Part shown: positions 35,582-43,165 of the stretch, in pieces
Numbering within the stretch: position 1 is the stretch's first letter
Layout of the letters: each line of letters begins with the position of its first letter
Assembly: GCA_964246015.1 (NCBI GenBank)
Contig: CAXTPG010000031.1
Location: 1 to 43,514 of the forward strand
Direction of reading: 5' to 3'
DNA: 43,514 nucleotides
DNA from: JBBROS01 sp964246015
Lineage (GTDB): Bacteria > Pseudomonadota > Alphaproteobacteria > Acetobacterales > Acetobacteraceae
The notes under the pieces: generated by a model
The model's input: the letters and a program-made list of their open reading frames with translations, nothing else
Told to the model about the DNA's origin: nothing
Databases searched by the model: none
Translations under genes and position numbers: made by a program

Positions 35582-36076
35582 ATGGCACAGCGCAGCGCGA
35601 TCGAGGTCGTGACGGGTTTGGCCGTGCTGGCGGTTTCGGCAGGGTTCCTGGCCTATGCGGTGGGCAACACCGGGCGCGGGTCGGCGACGGGGACGCAACT
35701 GCAGGCGCGGTTCGACAACATCGGGGCGCTGGTCGCGGGCGCCGACGTGAAGCTGAGCGGGGTTGCGGTCGGCCGGGTGCTGGGCACCAGCATCGACCCG
35801 GCGAGTTTCCATGCCGTCGTGCGGTTCACGGTGCAGCCCGATATCAAGCTGCCGACGGACAGCAGTGCGACGATCTCGACCGGGGGATTGCTCGGCGGGT
35901 CGTTCCTGTCGTTGAGCCCGGGCGGCGCGGACGCGACGCTGAAGGACGGCGGGACGATGACGATCACGCAGAGCGCGACGAACCTCGAGGACCTGCTGGG
36001 CAAATTCATCTTCAACGTCGGCAGCCTGGCGGATGCGACGCAGAAGTCGTTGAAGGAGCGGGAGGGCAAGCCGTGA
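35582..36076 (+). CDS. mlaD: MlaD-family phospholipid transport protein
   Basis: 164-aa membrane-anchored periplasmic MCE protein. One N-terminal transmembrane helix (EVVTGLAVLAVSAGFLAYAVG) precedes a single MCE domain (LQARFDNIGALVAGADVKLSGVAVGRV, TGGLLGGSFLSLSPGG). MlaD hexamers form the periplasmic channel of the MlaFEDB complex that moves phospholipids between the membranes. mlaE/F/B are not in this window, so it is separated from them or is a lone paralogue. It starts 2 bp after the NDUFA12 stop. Confidence 0.93.
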   Translation: MAQRSAIEVVTGLAVLAVSAGFLAYAVGNTGRGSATGTQLQARFDNIGALVAGADVKLSGVAVGRVLGTSIDPASFHAVVRFTVQPDIKLPTDSSATISTGGLLGGSFLSLSPGGADATLKDGGTMTITQSATNLEDLLGKFIFNVGSLADATQKSLKEREGKP

Positions 36077-36288
36077 GCGGGACGCCGCCGCGCTGGACGC
36101 TGGCGGATGGCAGCCCGGTGTCGTGCCGGGAGAAGGTGCGGACGCTGGACGAGAACTATGACGAGGCCCGGCAGGTGCTGCAGGACGCATTCGAGGATGC
36201 GGTGCTGATGGGCGTCGACGAAGGGTCGATGCGCGGGGTGCTCGCCGCGCTGGTGGAGGGGCTGCGAAGCCCGAAGCGGGCGGCATGA
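36073..36288 (+). CDS. Small conserved-looking protein of unknown function
   Basis: 71-aa soluble protein starting at GTG 36073, which overlaps the mlaD stop (GTGA), and ending in an ATGA overlap with the DUF2155 gene. The sequence has VSCREKVRTLDENYDEARQVLQDAFEDAVLMGVDEGSMRGVLAALVEGL, mostly helical and acidic. I do not recognise a named family. The four-base overlaps on both sides show it is truly translated as part of the operon. Confidence 0.75.
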   Translation: MSGTPPRWTLADGSPVSCREKVRTLDENYDEARQVLQDAFEDAVLMGVDEGSMRGVLAALVEGLRSPKRAA

Positions 36289-36659
36289 TCCGGGTGCTGG
36301 CGTTGCTGCTGCTGCCTGGTGCCGCGATGGCGCAACCTGCCCCGCCCGCGCCATCCTCGCCGGATGCGTGGGTGCAGAAGGGCGCGGCGGAGATCGTGCT
36401 GCTGGAGAAGATTCGGGCGCAGCCGATGACGGTGACGGTGAAGACCGGGCAGTCGACGACGTTCGGGACGCTGACGGTCGCGGTGCGAAGCTGCGTGACC
36501 CGGCCGCCCGACCTGCCGCAGAATTCGGCGGCGTTCATCGAGGCGACGGATAGCCGGGGGACGGCGCCGGTGTTCAAGGGGTGGGTGCTGTCCACGACGC
36601 CGGCGGTGTCGCACATGGAGCACCCGATCTATGACCTGCGGCTGATCGCGTGCCGCTAG
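36285..36659 (+). CDS. DUF2155 domain protein, secreted
   Basis: 124-aa exported protein. A Sec signal (MIRVLALLLLPGAAMAQP) leads to the DUF2155 domain: ALDK-like EIVLLEKIRAQPMTVTV, FGTLTVAVRSCVTRPPDLPQNSAAFIEATD, FKGWVLSTTPAVSHMEHPIYDLRLIACR, with two cysteines that may pair. Function unknown; genes of this family commonly sit next to the NDUFA12 gene in Rhodospirillales, as here, so it may serve envelope or respiratory-chain upkeep. Confidence 0.9.
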   Translation: MIRVLALLLLPGAAMAQPAPPAPSSPDAWVQKGAAEIVLLEKIRAQPMTVTVKTGQSTTFGTLTVAVRSCVTRPPDLPQNSAAFIEATDSRGTAPVFKGWVLSTTPAVSHMEHPIYDLRLIACR

Positions 36660-37405
36660 TGCTGCCGGCGCCGGGGCAGTCGGCGTTGCTGCTGGACCTG
36701 GACGGGACGCTGCTGGATATCGCGCCGACGCCGGACCAGGTGCGGGTCGCGCCGGGTCTGCGGGAGGCCCTGGTGGCGCTGCGGGATGCGCTGGGTGGGG
36801 CGCTCGCGGTGGTGACGGGGCGGCCGATCGACCAGGTGGATGCGCTGTTGCCGGGGGTGCCGCACGCCGTCGCGGGGGAGCATGGCGGGGCGATCCGGAT
36901 GGCGCCGGGGGGCGGGGTGGTGCGGGCGGATCTGGCGTCGGCGCCGACGGAATGGGTGATGGAGGCGGCCCGGTTGGTGGAGCGGCACGAGGGGGTGCTG
37001 CTGGAGCAGAAGCAGCGGGGCTTCGTGCTGCACTACCGGGCGGCGCCGGCGCTGGGACCGGTGCTGGGGGAGGCGCTGCTTGCGCTGATCGGCGGGGAGG
37101 GAGAGCGGTTCCAACTGATGCCGGCGCTGATGGCGTGGGAGGTGCGTCCGCGGGGGGCGGACAAGGGGAGCGCCGTGCAGGCCTTGTCGGCGGAGAAGCC
37201 GTTTGCGGGGCGGTTTCCGATCTTCATCGGGGACGACGTGACGGACGAGGACGGGATGGCGGCGGCCCGGGCCTTGGGGGGGGCGGGGCTGCGGGTGGAC
37301 GAGTGGTTCGGGACGCCGGATGGGGTTCGGGGGTGGTTGGCGGAGAGTGCCGTGGCGTTGGGGGCCGGGGCGGGGTGGGTCGGGTTGCCTTACTTGCGGG
37401 CGTAG
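36650..37405 (+). CDS. otsB: Trehalose-6-phosphate phosphatase
   Basis: 251-aa HAD-superfamily phosphatase. Motif I is LLLDLDGTLLDIAPTPDQV, followed by VVTGRPIDQVD, AGEHGG, HYRAAP, the Lys motif GADKGSAVQAL and motif IV FIGDDVTDEDGM, all diagnostic of OtsB. It releases trehalose from trehalose-6-phosphate, an osmo- and desiccation protectant. The start is GTG 36650, overlapping the DUF2155 gene by 10 bp. otsA is not present in the window. A repeat hairpin follows 20 bp after the stop. Confidence 0.95.
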   Translation: MPLVLPAPGQSALLLDLDGTLLDIAPTPDQVRVAPGLREALVALRDALGGALAVVTGRPIDQVDALLPGVPHAVAGEHGGAIRMAPGGGVVRADLASAPTEWVMEAARLVERHEGVLLEQKQRGFVLHYRAAPALGPVLGEALLALIGGEGERFQLMPALMAWEVRPRGADKGSAVQALSAEKPFAGRFPIFIGDDVTDEDGMAAARALGGAGLRVDEWFGTPDGVRGWLAESAVALGAGAGWVGLPYLRA

Positions 37406-37425
37406 TCGGGTCTTTTGGCGGGCTT

Positions 37426-37450
37426 GGTGGGTTGAAGAACCCACCCTACG
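37426..37450. repeat. Interspersed repeat family A, copy 3 (also a bidirectional terminator)
   Basis: GGTGGGTT-GAAG-AACCCACC followed by CTACG. The perfect 8-bp stem with a 4-nt loop sits between convergent otsB and antiporter genes. On the minus strand the CTACG end supplies the antiporter's TAG stop (37446-37448). Confidence 0.8.
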
Positions 37451-39017
37451 TGGGGTCCAGGCGTCTTCTGAGGCGGAGTTCTTCCAGGTCGATCTCGTGT
37501 TCCAGGGCGTGGAGGATCGCGTCGGGGAGATGGCGTTCGCGGTCGAGGGCGAAGAGGGCGGCGCGGCGGGCGGCGGTGGCTTCGAGCTTGATGGCGAGGC
37601 GGGCCTGGAGTTCGGCGAATGCGGCGCCGCCGGGCGCGCCGGCGGTGGCCCAGGAGGCCATGATGCGGGCCTCGGCGAGGACGTCGCGGGCGATGGCGCC
37701 GTCGAGGGGGTCGTCGGCGCGGGCTTCGAGGACGCGGAGCTCCTCGGCGGCCAGGGTGGCGCGTATCTCGGCTTCGGTTCCCCGGGCGCCGTCGAGGGGT
37801 TCGGCGATGCCAAGGGCGCGGATCAGGGGGCCTAGCGTGGTGCCCTGAACGAGGACGGTTGCGACGATGACGGCGAAGGTGGCGAGGAGGACGACGTCGC
37901 GACCGGGGAAGGACTCGGGCAGGCCCAGGGCGGCGGCGAGGCTGACGACGCCGCGCATGCCGGCCCAGGCGACGATGGTGGGGAAGGCGATGCCGGGCCA
38001 GGGGTCGGTGCGGGCGATGTGGGGGATGAGGCGGGGGAGAAAGGTTGCGGGATAGACCCAGACGATGCGGGCGAGGGTGACGGCGAGGATGATCCAGGCG
38101 GCCAGGGGCAGCAGTTCCAGCGTGCGGGGGCCGAGTCGGGCGAGGACGCCGTGCAGGGAAAGGCCGATCAGGACGAAGACCATCGCCTCCAGCACGAAGG
38201 TGAGGAAGGACCAGGCGGCGCGGGCCTCGATGCGGGTTCGGGGGGTGTATGCCTCGTGCTGGCGCTGGCCGAGGACAAGGCCGCAGGCGACGGTGGAGAG
38301 GACGCCCGAGACTCCGATGGCCTCGGCGGCGATGTAGCTGGTCCAGGCGACGATGAAGCTCGCGGCGATCTCGAGATGCGTGTCGGCGAGGCGGCGGGTG
38401 ACCCAGACGATGGCGACGCCGCAGGCGAGACCGGTGGCGATGCCGCCGCTGGCGACCAGGACGAAGCTGCCGAGGGCGCGCCAGGGGTCGAAGGCGCCGC
38501 CGAGGGCTGCGGCGAGGGCGATGCGGTATAGCACGAGGCCGGTGGCGTCGTTGACGAGGCTCTCGCCTTCGAGGACGGCGACGAGGCGGCGGGGCATCCG
38601 GAGGCGGGACAGGACGGCGCTGGCGGCGACGGCGTCGGGCGGGGAGACGATGGCGCCCAGGGCGAAGCAGGCGGCCCAGGGCAAGGCGGGGAGCAGCGCG
38701 TGGGCGACGACGCCGACGACGAGGGTCGTGAAGGTGACGCAGCCGACGGCGAGCAGGAGGATGGGGCGGAGGTTGGCGCGGAAGAGGTGCCAGTTGGTGA
38801 AGAAGGCGCTGCCCTGGAGCAAGGGCGGGAGGAACAGCGTCATGATGAGCGCCGGGTCCATCTCGAAGGGTGGGACGCCGGGGGTCACTGCGAGGAGGAG
38901 GCCGCCGATGGTGTAGGCCGCCGCGGGGGGGATGAGCAGGCGGCGGGCGATGACGGCGAGGATGACGGCTGCGGTGAGCAGCGCGAGCAGCAGCTCGAGC
39001 GTGTGGACCGCGTCCAC
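37446..39017 (-). CDS. Na+/H+ antiporter, CPA1 (NhaP-like) family
   Basis: 523-aa membrane protein, twelve or so hydrophobic helices followed by a C-terminal cytoplasmic tail of about 110 residues (helical, rich in Ala/Arg/Glu). CPA1 signatures: GAIVSPPDAVAASAVL, LEGESLVNDATGLVLY (the ion-binding ND pair) and GMRGVVSLAAALGLP. Exchanges Na+ or K+ for H+ across the inner membrane. The start is GTG 39017, 6 bp after the response regulator stop, so the two genes are one transcription unit. The stop codon is provided by repeat A copy 3. Confidence 0.93.
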   Translation of the reverse strand: MDAVHTLELLLALLTAAVILAVIARRLLIPPAAAYTIGGLLLAVTPGVPPFEMDPALIMTLFLPPLLQGSAFFTNWHLFRANLRPILLLAVGCVTFTTLVVGVVAHALLPALPWAACFALGAIVSPPDAVAASAVLSRLRMPRRLVAVLEGESLVNDATGLVLYRIALAAALGGAFDPWRALGSFVLVASGGIATGLACGVAIVWVTRRLADTHLEIAASFIVAWTSYIAAEAIGVSGVLSTVACGLVLGQRQHEAYTPRTRIEARAAWSFLTFVLEAMVFVLIGLSLHGVLARLGPRTLELLPLAAWIILAVTLARIVWVYPATFLPRLIPHIARTDPWPGIAFPTIVAWAGMRGVVSLAAALGLPESFPGRDVVLLATFAVIVATVLVQGTTLGPLIRALGIAEPLDGARGTEAEIRATLAAEELRVLEARADDPLDGAIARDVLAEARIMASWATAGAPGGAAFAELQARLAIKLEATAARRAALFALDRERHLPDAILHALEHEIDLEELRLRRRLDPT

Positions 39018-39023
39018 CGCGGG

Positions 39024-39407
39024 TTATTGCGCCGGTGCGGTCAGCCGGCGGACGGCGGTGCAGATCTCGGTGAGGGTGTAGGGCTTGGCGATGAAGGCAT
39101 CGAGCGGGGAGGCGTTCGCTTCGGCGGTCGGGTCGGGGCGGCCGGTCATGAAGAGGACGGGGATGTCCGGCCTGGTCTGGCGGACGCGTTGGGCGAGGCG
39201 GGTGCCGTCGAGCGCGCCGGGAAGCTGGATGTCGGTGAGGAGGATGCCGATGGAGGGATCGGACTCGAACAACGGCAGGGCCGCGTCGCCGCTGTCGGCT
39301 TCCACGACGTCGAAGCCCTCGTCGGTCAACGCCTCGACGAGGGTGAGGCGGATCAGGAGCTCGTCCTCGACGACCAGGATCCGGGGGGCGTTCATGGCAG
39401 TAGACAT
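39024..39407 (-). CDS. Single-domain response regulator (CheY-like)
   Basis: 127-aa receiver domain without output domain. Acidic pocket E14/D15 (VVEDELL), phosphoacceptor D59 (LLTDIQLPG), Thr88 (FMTGR) and Lys108 (IAKPY) are all present, so it should be phosphorylated. No histidine kinase is nearby. Co-transcription with the antiporter suggests it could act on transport or stress signalling by protein contact; this is inference. Start ATG 39407; an alternative at 39395 lies four codons in. Confidence 0.93.
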   Translation of the reverse strand: MSTAMNAPRILVVEDELLIRLTLVEALTDEGFDVVEADSGDAALPLFESDPSIGILLTDIQLPGALDGTRLAQRVRQTRPDIPVLFMTGRPDPTAEANASPLDAFIAKPYTLTEICTAVRRLTAPAQ

Positions 39408-39477
39408 GCCCCTAACCTCGCGAAGCCGTGTGGCGGGGACAAGGCATGAACACGGTTTCGAGCATCACAGAAAAGTG

Positions 39478-39493
39478 TGTTCGAATCCGAACA
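39478..39493. promoter_or_regulatory. Perfect palindrome upstream of the response regulator
   Basis: TGTTCG-AATC-CGAACA, a 6-4-6 perfect inverted repeat in an AT-richer 86-bp gap, 71 bp upstream of the response regulator ATG and directly after the SMP-30 stop (39494). Candidate operator of a dimeric regulator; it could also end the SMP-30 transcript. Confidence 0.5.
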
Positions 39494-40402
39494 TTATTGG
39501 TGGGTTAGCCGGAGACCGGGTTCGGGCCAGTCCATGGCGGCGAGGGCGCCCTGGCCGGAGAGGGTGACGAAGGCGGTCCGCAGGCCGGGGCCGCCGAAGC
39601 AGATGTTGGTCGTGTAGACGTCGTCGGCCGCGACCTGTCGCAGCAGAGTGCCGTCCGGCGCGATGACGCTGATGCAGCCGGTGACGAGCGTGGCGACGCA
39701 GATGTTTCCGGCGGCGTCGACGGCCAGGCTGTCGAAGCGCTGGAAGCCGGGCAGGCCGCAGACGAGGCGGCCGCCGTGCGGGGAGGGAAACGGCTGCTTC
39801 GCGACCCGGCCCGGCGCCTCGATCGCGAAGGCCCACAGGCGCGCGGTTTCGGTTTCCGCGACGTAGAGGGTGCCGCCGTCGGGGGAGAGGCCGATGCCGT
39901 TGGGGGTGAGGACGGGGTGGGCGACGCAGGTGATCGCGCTGCCGTCGGCGCGGGCGTAGTGGACCGCGCCGTGGTCGCGGGTTCGGGCGCGGGATTTGCC
40001 GAGGTCGGTGAAGTAGAAGCCGCCATGGGCGTCGAAGACGAGGTCGTTGGGACCGCAGAGCGGGTGGCCTTCGGAGTGGGTATAGAGGGTCTCCACCACG
40101 CCGGTGGCGGGGTCGATGCGTTCGATGCGTCCGCCGGTGTAGTCGTCCGGGGTGCCGGTGGGGCGGAGGACGCCGTCCTGCTCGGCCCAGGTGAAGCCGC
40201 CGTTGTTGCAGAGATAGAACGCGCCGCCGGGGCCCACGGCGAGGCCGTTGGGGCCGCCGCCGGGGGTTGCGATGACGGATGTGCCGCCGTCCGGGGCGAC
40301 GCGGGTGACGGTGCCGCGGGCGATTTCCACGAGGGCGATGGCGCCGTCGGGGAGGGCGACGGGGCCTTCGGGGAAGCGGAGGCCGGTGGCGATGATGCGC
40401 AT
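39494..40402 (-). CDS. SMP-30/gluconolactonase/LRE family protein
   Basis: 302-aa six-bladed beta-propeller lactonase family. Metal-site residues: Glu in FPEGPVALPDG (about 12), Asn in CGPNDLVFDAHGGFYFTDLG, and Asp in FDSLAVDAAGNI, plus HPVLTPNGIGLSPDGGTLYVAET. Members hydrolyse sugar lactones such as gluconolactone with a divalent metal. No signal peptide is visible. It may serve the sugar-acid metabolism hinted at by the dehydrogenase, IlvD/Edd and DenD genes, but it is far from them. Start ATG 40402. Confidence 0.92.
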   Translation of the reverse strand: MRIIATGLRFPEGPVALPDGAIALVEIARGTVTRVAPDGGTSVIATPGGGPNGLAVGPGGAFYLCNNGGFTWAEQDGVLRPTGTPDDYTGGRIERIDPATGVVETLYTHSEGHPLCGPNDLVFDAHGGFYFTDLGKSRARTRDHGAVHYARADGSAITCVAHPVLTPNGIGLSPDGGTLYVAETETARLWAFAIEAPGRVAKQPFPSPHGGRLVCGLPGFQRFDSLAVDAAGNICVATLVTGCISVIAPDGTLLRQVAADDVYTTNICFGGPGLRTAFVTLSGQGALAAMDWPEPGLRLTHQ

Positions 40403-40467
40403 GGGTGGAGTGTAGGCGTGGTCGCCGCGCCGGGCCACCGGGGTGGCCCGGTGCCGTGCGACGGGTC

Positions 40468-41550
40468 TTACGCGGCCTGGCGGGCCTGGTTGCGGTAGCG
40501 GTGAACGAGGTCGTGGACGAAGGCGAGCTTCTCGACGACGGGGGCCGAGAGGATGAACGGGTAGAGGTCCGACAGGCCCATGCTGCGGTTCATGCTGTTC
40601 ATGGCGTAGGTGAGCGGCAACCAGGCCTCGACGAGGCGGGTGAAGTCTCCGGGCGCGTAGGGATCGACGCGAACCGTCGTCTCCAGTTCGGGATCCGCGG
40701 CCACTTCGGGGTGGACCTCGAGCCCGAAGGCGCTGGCGGTTTCCAGGCAATCGATGATGTGGAGGTAGTGGGCCCAGGTCTCGGCGAAATCCTCCCAGGC
40801 GTGGGTGGTGGCGTACTGGCTGACGAAGTTGTCCTGCCAGTCGGCGGGGGGGCCTTCCTTGTAGTGGCGTTCGAGGGCGGCTTCGTAGTCCGCCTCGTCG
40901 TCGCCGAAGACGGCGCGGCATTCGGCCTGGAGGCCTCGGTCGCGGACGAGGCGGTCCCAGTAGTAGTGGCCGACCTCGTGGCGGAAGTGGCCGAGGAGGG
41001 TGCGGTAGGGCTCGCCCATCGTCGTGCGGCGGCGTTCGCGCTCGGCGTCGTCGGCCTCGGTGAGGGCGAGGGTGATGAGGCCGTTGTCGTGACCGGTCAT
41101 GACCTGCTGGGCGCCGGGGGTGGGCGGGTCGGCCAGGAAATCGAAGACGAGTCCGGCGTGCGGATCGTCGGTGCGGTTGGGGAGGGGGAGGGCGAGGCGC
41201 ATCAGGGAGTAGATGAGGCGGTGCTTCGCAGCCTCCATGCGGCGCCAGGCGAGGGTGTTGGCCTCGTCCGACAGGTCGGGGACGGTGCGGTTGTGGCGGC
41301 AGGCGGCGCAGTAGCGGTCGGGGCTGTCATCGGGGAGCAGCCAGTTGCAGCCGTCGAGGGCGGCGTTGTCGCAGAACCGGACGGGGCGGTCCGGGGCGGC
41401 GAGGGCCGTCCAGGCGTCGTCGCCGGCGGGTTCGAGCGCCGTCATCGTGAAGTCCTGGGCGAGGTAGCCGAGCGTATGGTTGCAGCGTTCGCAGCGCCTG
41501 TTCTCGAAGTAGACGAGTTGGCTGCAGGCTTGGCACTTGAAGAGGCGCAT
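40468..41550 (-). CDS. Putative zinc-binding metallopeptidase (zinc-ribbon plus Peptidase_Mx type)
   Basis: 360-aa cytosolic protein. An N-terminal zinc ribbon (C6, C9, C20, C23 in CQACSQLVYFENRRCERC) and a second Cys cluster (FCDN...GCNW...YCAACRH, residues 60-84) precede a metallopeptidase domain with HEVGHYYWD (H191, E192, H195) and DFAETWAHYLHIID (third ligand region). The family is common in Proteobacteria and has no established substrate. It starts at ATG 41550, 22 bp downstream of the racemase-like gene on the same strand. Confidence 0.9.
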   Translation of the reverse strand: MRLFKCQACSQLVYFENRRCERCNHTLGYLAQDFTMTALEPAGDDAWTALAAPDRPVRFCDNAALDGCNWLLPDDSPDRYCAACRHNRTVPDLSDEANTLAWRRMEAAKHRLIYSLMRLALPLPNRTDDPHAGLVFDFLADPPTPGAQQVMTGHDNGLITLALTEADDAERERRRTTMGEPYRTLLGHFRHEVGHYYWDRLVRDRGLQAECRAVFGDDEADYEAALERHYKEGPPADWQDNFVSQYATTHAWEDFAETWAHYLHIIDCLETASAFGLEVHPEVAADPELETTVRVDPYAPGDFTRLVEAWLPLTYAMNSMNRSMGLSDLYPFILSAPVVEKLAFVHDLVHRYRNQARQAA

Positions 41551-41572
41551 GGGTCGATCTCCGGTCGCGCGT

Positions 41573-42340
41573 TCAAGCCGGATCGGGCGGGTAAGTTGCA
41601 TGGTCGGGGCTGTCATGCGTGGGGATTGCGAACAACCGGCCCCACCCTTGGATGCGGGCAGGGTCGATGCCGGCGACATGGAGGGATTTCCAGACGGTGA
41701 CGGCGATGCTGTCGAGGACGGGGATGTCGGTTTCGGCTTCGATGGCGGGGGCGAGGGCGGTGCTGCGGAGATTGGTGCAGAGGGCGACGAGCGCGTCGGG
41801 CCGGGGGACGGCGACGTCGCGCAGGAGGGCGGCGAGCTGGGGTTGCTCGTATCGGGCGAAGGTGAAGTTGCCGGGGTCGTCGAGGTGGCGTTCGGCCAGG
41901 ATGCGGATGCCGGCGGCGGCGTAGTTGGCGACGATTCGGTCCTGGACGTCGGCGGTGTAGGGGGTGACGAGGCCGATGCTGCGGGCGCGGAGGCGGGCGA
42001 GGGCGTCGTTGAGGGCGAGGACGGCGGAGGTGGCGGGGATTCCGGTTTCGGCCGTGATGGCGTCGCACAGGCGGCGGTCGCTGTCGAAGCCGAGCCATCC
42101 GGCGGAGGTGCCGTTCCAGGCGATGACGTCGACATGGGCGTCGGCGAGGAGGCGCGCGGCTTCGAGGATGGGCGCCGGGTCGAACTGGGCGAGGGATTCG
42201 CCGGAGAGGGCGATGCGGGTGACGCGGAAGCGGGCGAAGTGGGCGGTGATGTCGGGGTGGTCGTGGAGGAGGCGGGCGGTCGCGGGTTCCAGCACGGTGT
42301 TGCTGGAGGGGGTTAGCATTCCGAGGCGGGTCCGGGTCAT
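41573..42340 (-). CDS. Asp/Glu racemase superfamily enzyme, arylmalonate decarboxylase-like
   Basis: 255-aa protein of the maleate isomerase/aspartate racemase/arylmalonate decarboxylase fold (TRTRLGMLTPSSNTVLEP, VDVIAWNGTSAGWLG, IGLVTPYTADVQDRIV, LVALCTNLRS). Racemases and maleate isomerases use two catalytic cysteines. Here the first position is Gly77 (NGTS) and only Cys188 (ALCTNL) remains, with Thr78/Ser79 and a Tyr in TPYTAD, which is the arrangement of arylmalonate decarboxylase. It is thus likely a decarboxylase or another single-Cys enzyme. A glutamate-racemase role is unlikely. Start ATG 42340; a 242-bp divergent region separates it from the fasciclin gene. Confidence 0.85.
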   Translation of the reverse strand: MTRTRLGMLTPSSNTVLEPATARLLHDHPDITAHFARFRVTRIALSGESLAQFDPAPILEAARLLADAHVDVIAWNGTSAGWLGFDSDRRLCDAITAETGIPATSAVLALNDALARLRARSIGLVTPYTADVQDRIVANYAAAGIRILAERHLDDPGNFTFARYEQPQLAALLRDVAVPRPDALVALCTNLRSTALAPAIEAETDIPVLDSIAVTVWKSLHVAGIDPARIQGWGRLFAIPTHDSPDHATYPPDPA

Positions 42341-42371
42341 GGGCGAAGCGGTAGGACGATCCGCACTGGAC

Positions 42372-42390
42372 GTCGATGCCGAAGCGGCAC
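42372..42390. promoter_or_regulatory. Palindromic motif copy 1, racemase/fasciclin intergenic region
   Basis: GTCGATGCCGAAGCGGCA with the palindrome TGCCG-AAG-CGGCA, about 32 bp upstream of the racemase-like start. It agrees with copy 2 at 16 of 18 positions, so both may bind one regulator. Confidence 0.45.
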
Positions 42391-42504
42391 CGCCCGTGAT
42401 CCTCGCGGTATTCGATGCCACTGCCGACATACCTGGCCGGTTCTGACGGCGTCTTCCAGTCCGCATCGGCGTTCAGACAGTGCAGCGACGAAGCGGATCA
42501 TCGG

Positions 42505-42523
42505 GTCGATGCCTAAACGGCAT
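42505..42523. promoter_or_regulatory. Palindromic motif copy 2, racemase/fasciclin intergenic region
   Basis: GTCGATGCCTAAACGGCA then T, with the palindrome ATGCC-TAAAC-GGCAT, 60 bp upstream of the fasciclin start. The 242-bp gap 42341-42582 holds no gene I can support; these two sites are its clearest structure. Confidence 0.45.
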
Positions 42524-42582
42524 TGGCCCGGCCGTTCGCCCGCATGGTTCGGTGCGTCTGCCAACAAACATTGGAGGACACC

Positions 42583-43116
42583 ATGAGCATCACCCGTTTG
42601 CCGATCCTTGCGCTTGCCGCCCTGGCCGCGCTGACCCCGGTTGCCGCGCATGCCGTCAATTGCGCCGATGTGCTGAACTCGACGCGGGAGCTGACGTCGT
42701 TTGCGGCGCTGGTGCAGCAGTCGGGGCTGCGGAACCAGCTGGAGACGGGGCGGTTGACGGTGTTCGCGCCCACCAACGAGGCGCTGGGGCGGATTTCGAC
42801 GATCACGCAGATGCTGGCGTCGCAGGCGAGCAACGCGTCGCCGGACTTCCCGAAGCTGCAGACGCTGGTGCGGGCGCACCTGGTGTCGGGCGTGCATCCG
42901 CAGAGCGAGATGACGGGGAAGGTGGAGCTGGGGACGCTGGCCGGGACGTCGATCGCGATCGACGGATCGACGCAGCGGGGGATCATGCTGGCGGCGGGGG
43001 CGCGGGACGTGAACCTGTCGGGGATGCGGGTGATGTCGGACGTGAACGTGTCGGGTCCGGCCATCACCTGCGACAACGGCGTGGTGTATCCGATCGGGAA
43101 CGCGCTGGTTCAGTAG
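42583..43116 (+). CDS. Secreted fasciclin (FAS1) domain protein
   Basis: 177-aa protein with a Sec signal peptide (about 1-24, ending AAHA-VNC) and one FAS1 domain: VLNSTRELTSFAALVQQSGLRNQLETGRLTVFAPTNEAL, the HLVSGVH block and a C-terminal GPAITCDNGVVYPIGNALV. Two cysteines (near residue 27 and in TCDN) may form a disulfide. FAS1 proteins mediate adhesion or bind ligands at the cell surface. GGAGG lies 6 nt before ATG 42583. Convergent with the FAH-type gene, with a strong terminator between. Confidence 0.93.
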   Translation: MSITRLPILALAALAALTPVAAHAVNCADVLNSTRELTSFAALVQQSGLRNQLETGRLTVFAPTNEALGRISTITQMLASQASNASPDFPKLQTLVRAHLVSGVHPQSEMTGKVELGTLAGTSIAIDGSTQRGIMLAAGARDVNLSGMRVMSDVNVSGPAITCDNGVVYPIGNALVQ

Positions 43117-43137
43117 CCGGGGTTCAGTAACGGGCCG

Positions 43138-43165
43138 GGTGGTCGCCGGTCAGCCGGCGACCACC
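43138..43165. terminator. Bidirectional hairpin terminator overlapping the FAH-type stop codon
   Basis: Perfect 12-bp stem GGTGGTCGCCGG / CCGGCGACCACC with a 4-nt loop (TCAG) between convergent fasciclin and FAH-type genes. The loop contains the FAH stop codon (43150-43152), so the 3' coding end forms half of the hairpin. There is no T-tract. Confidence 0.8.
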
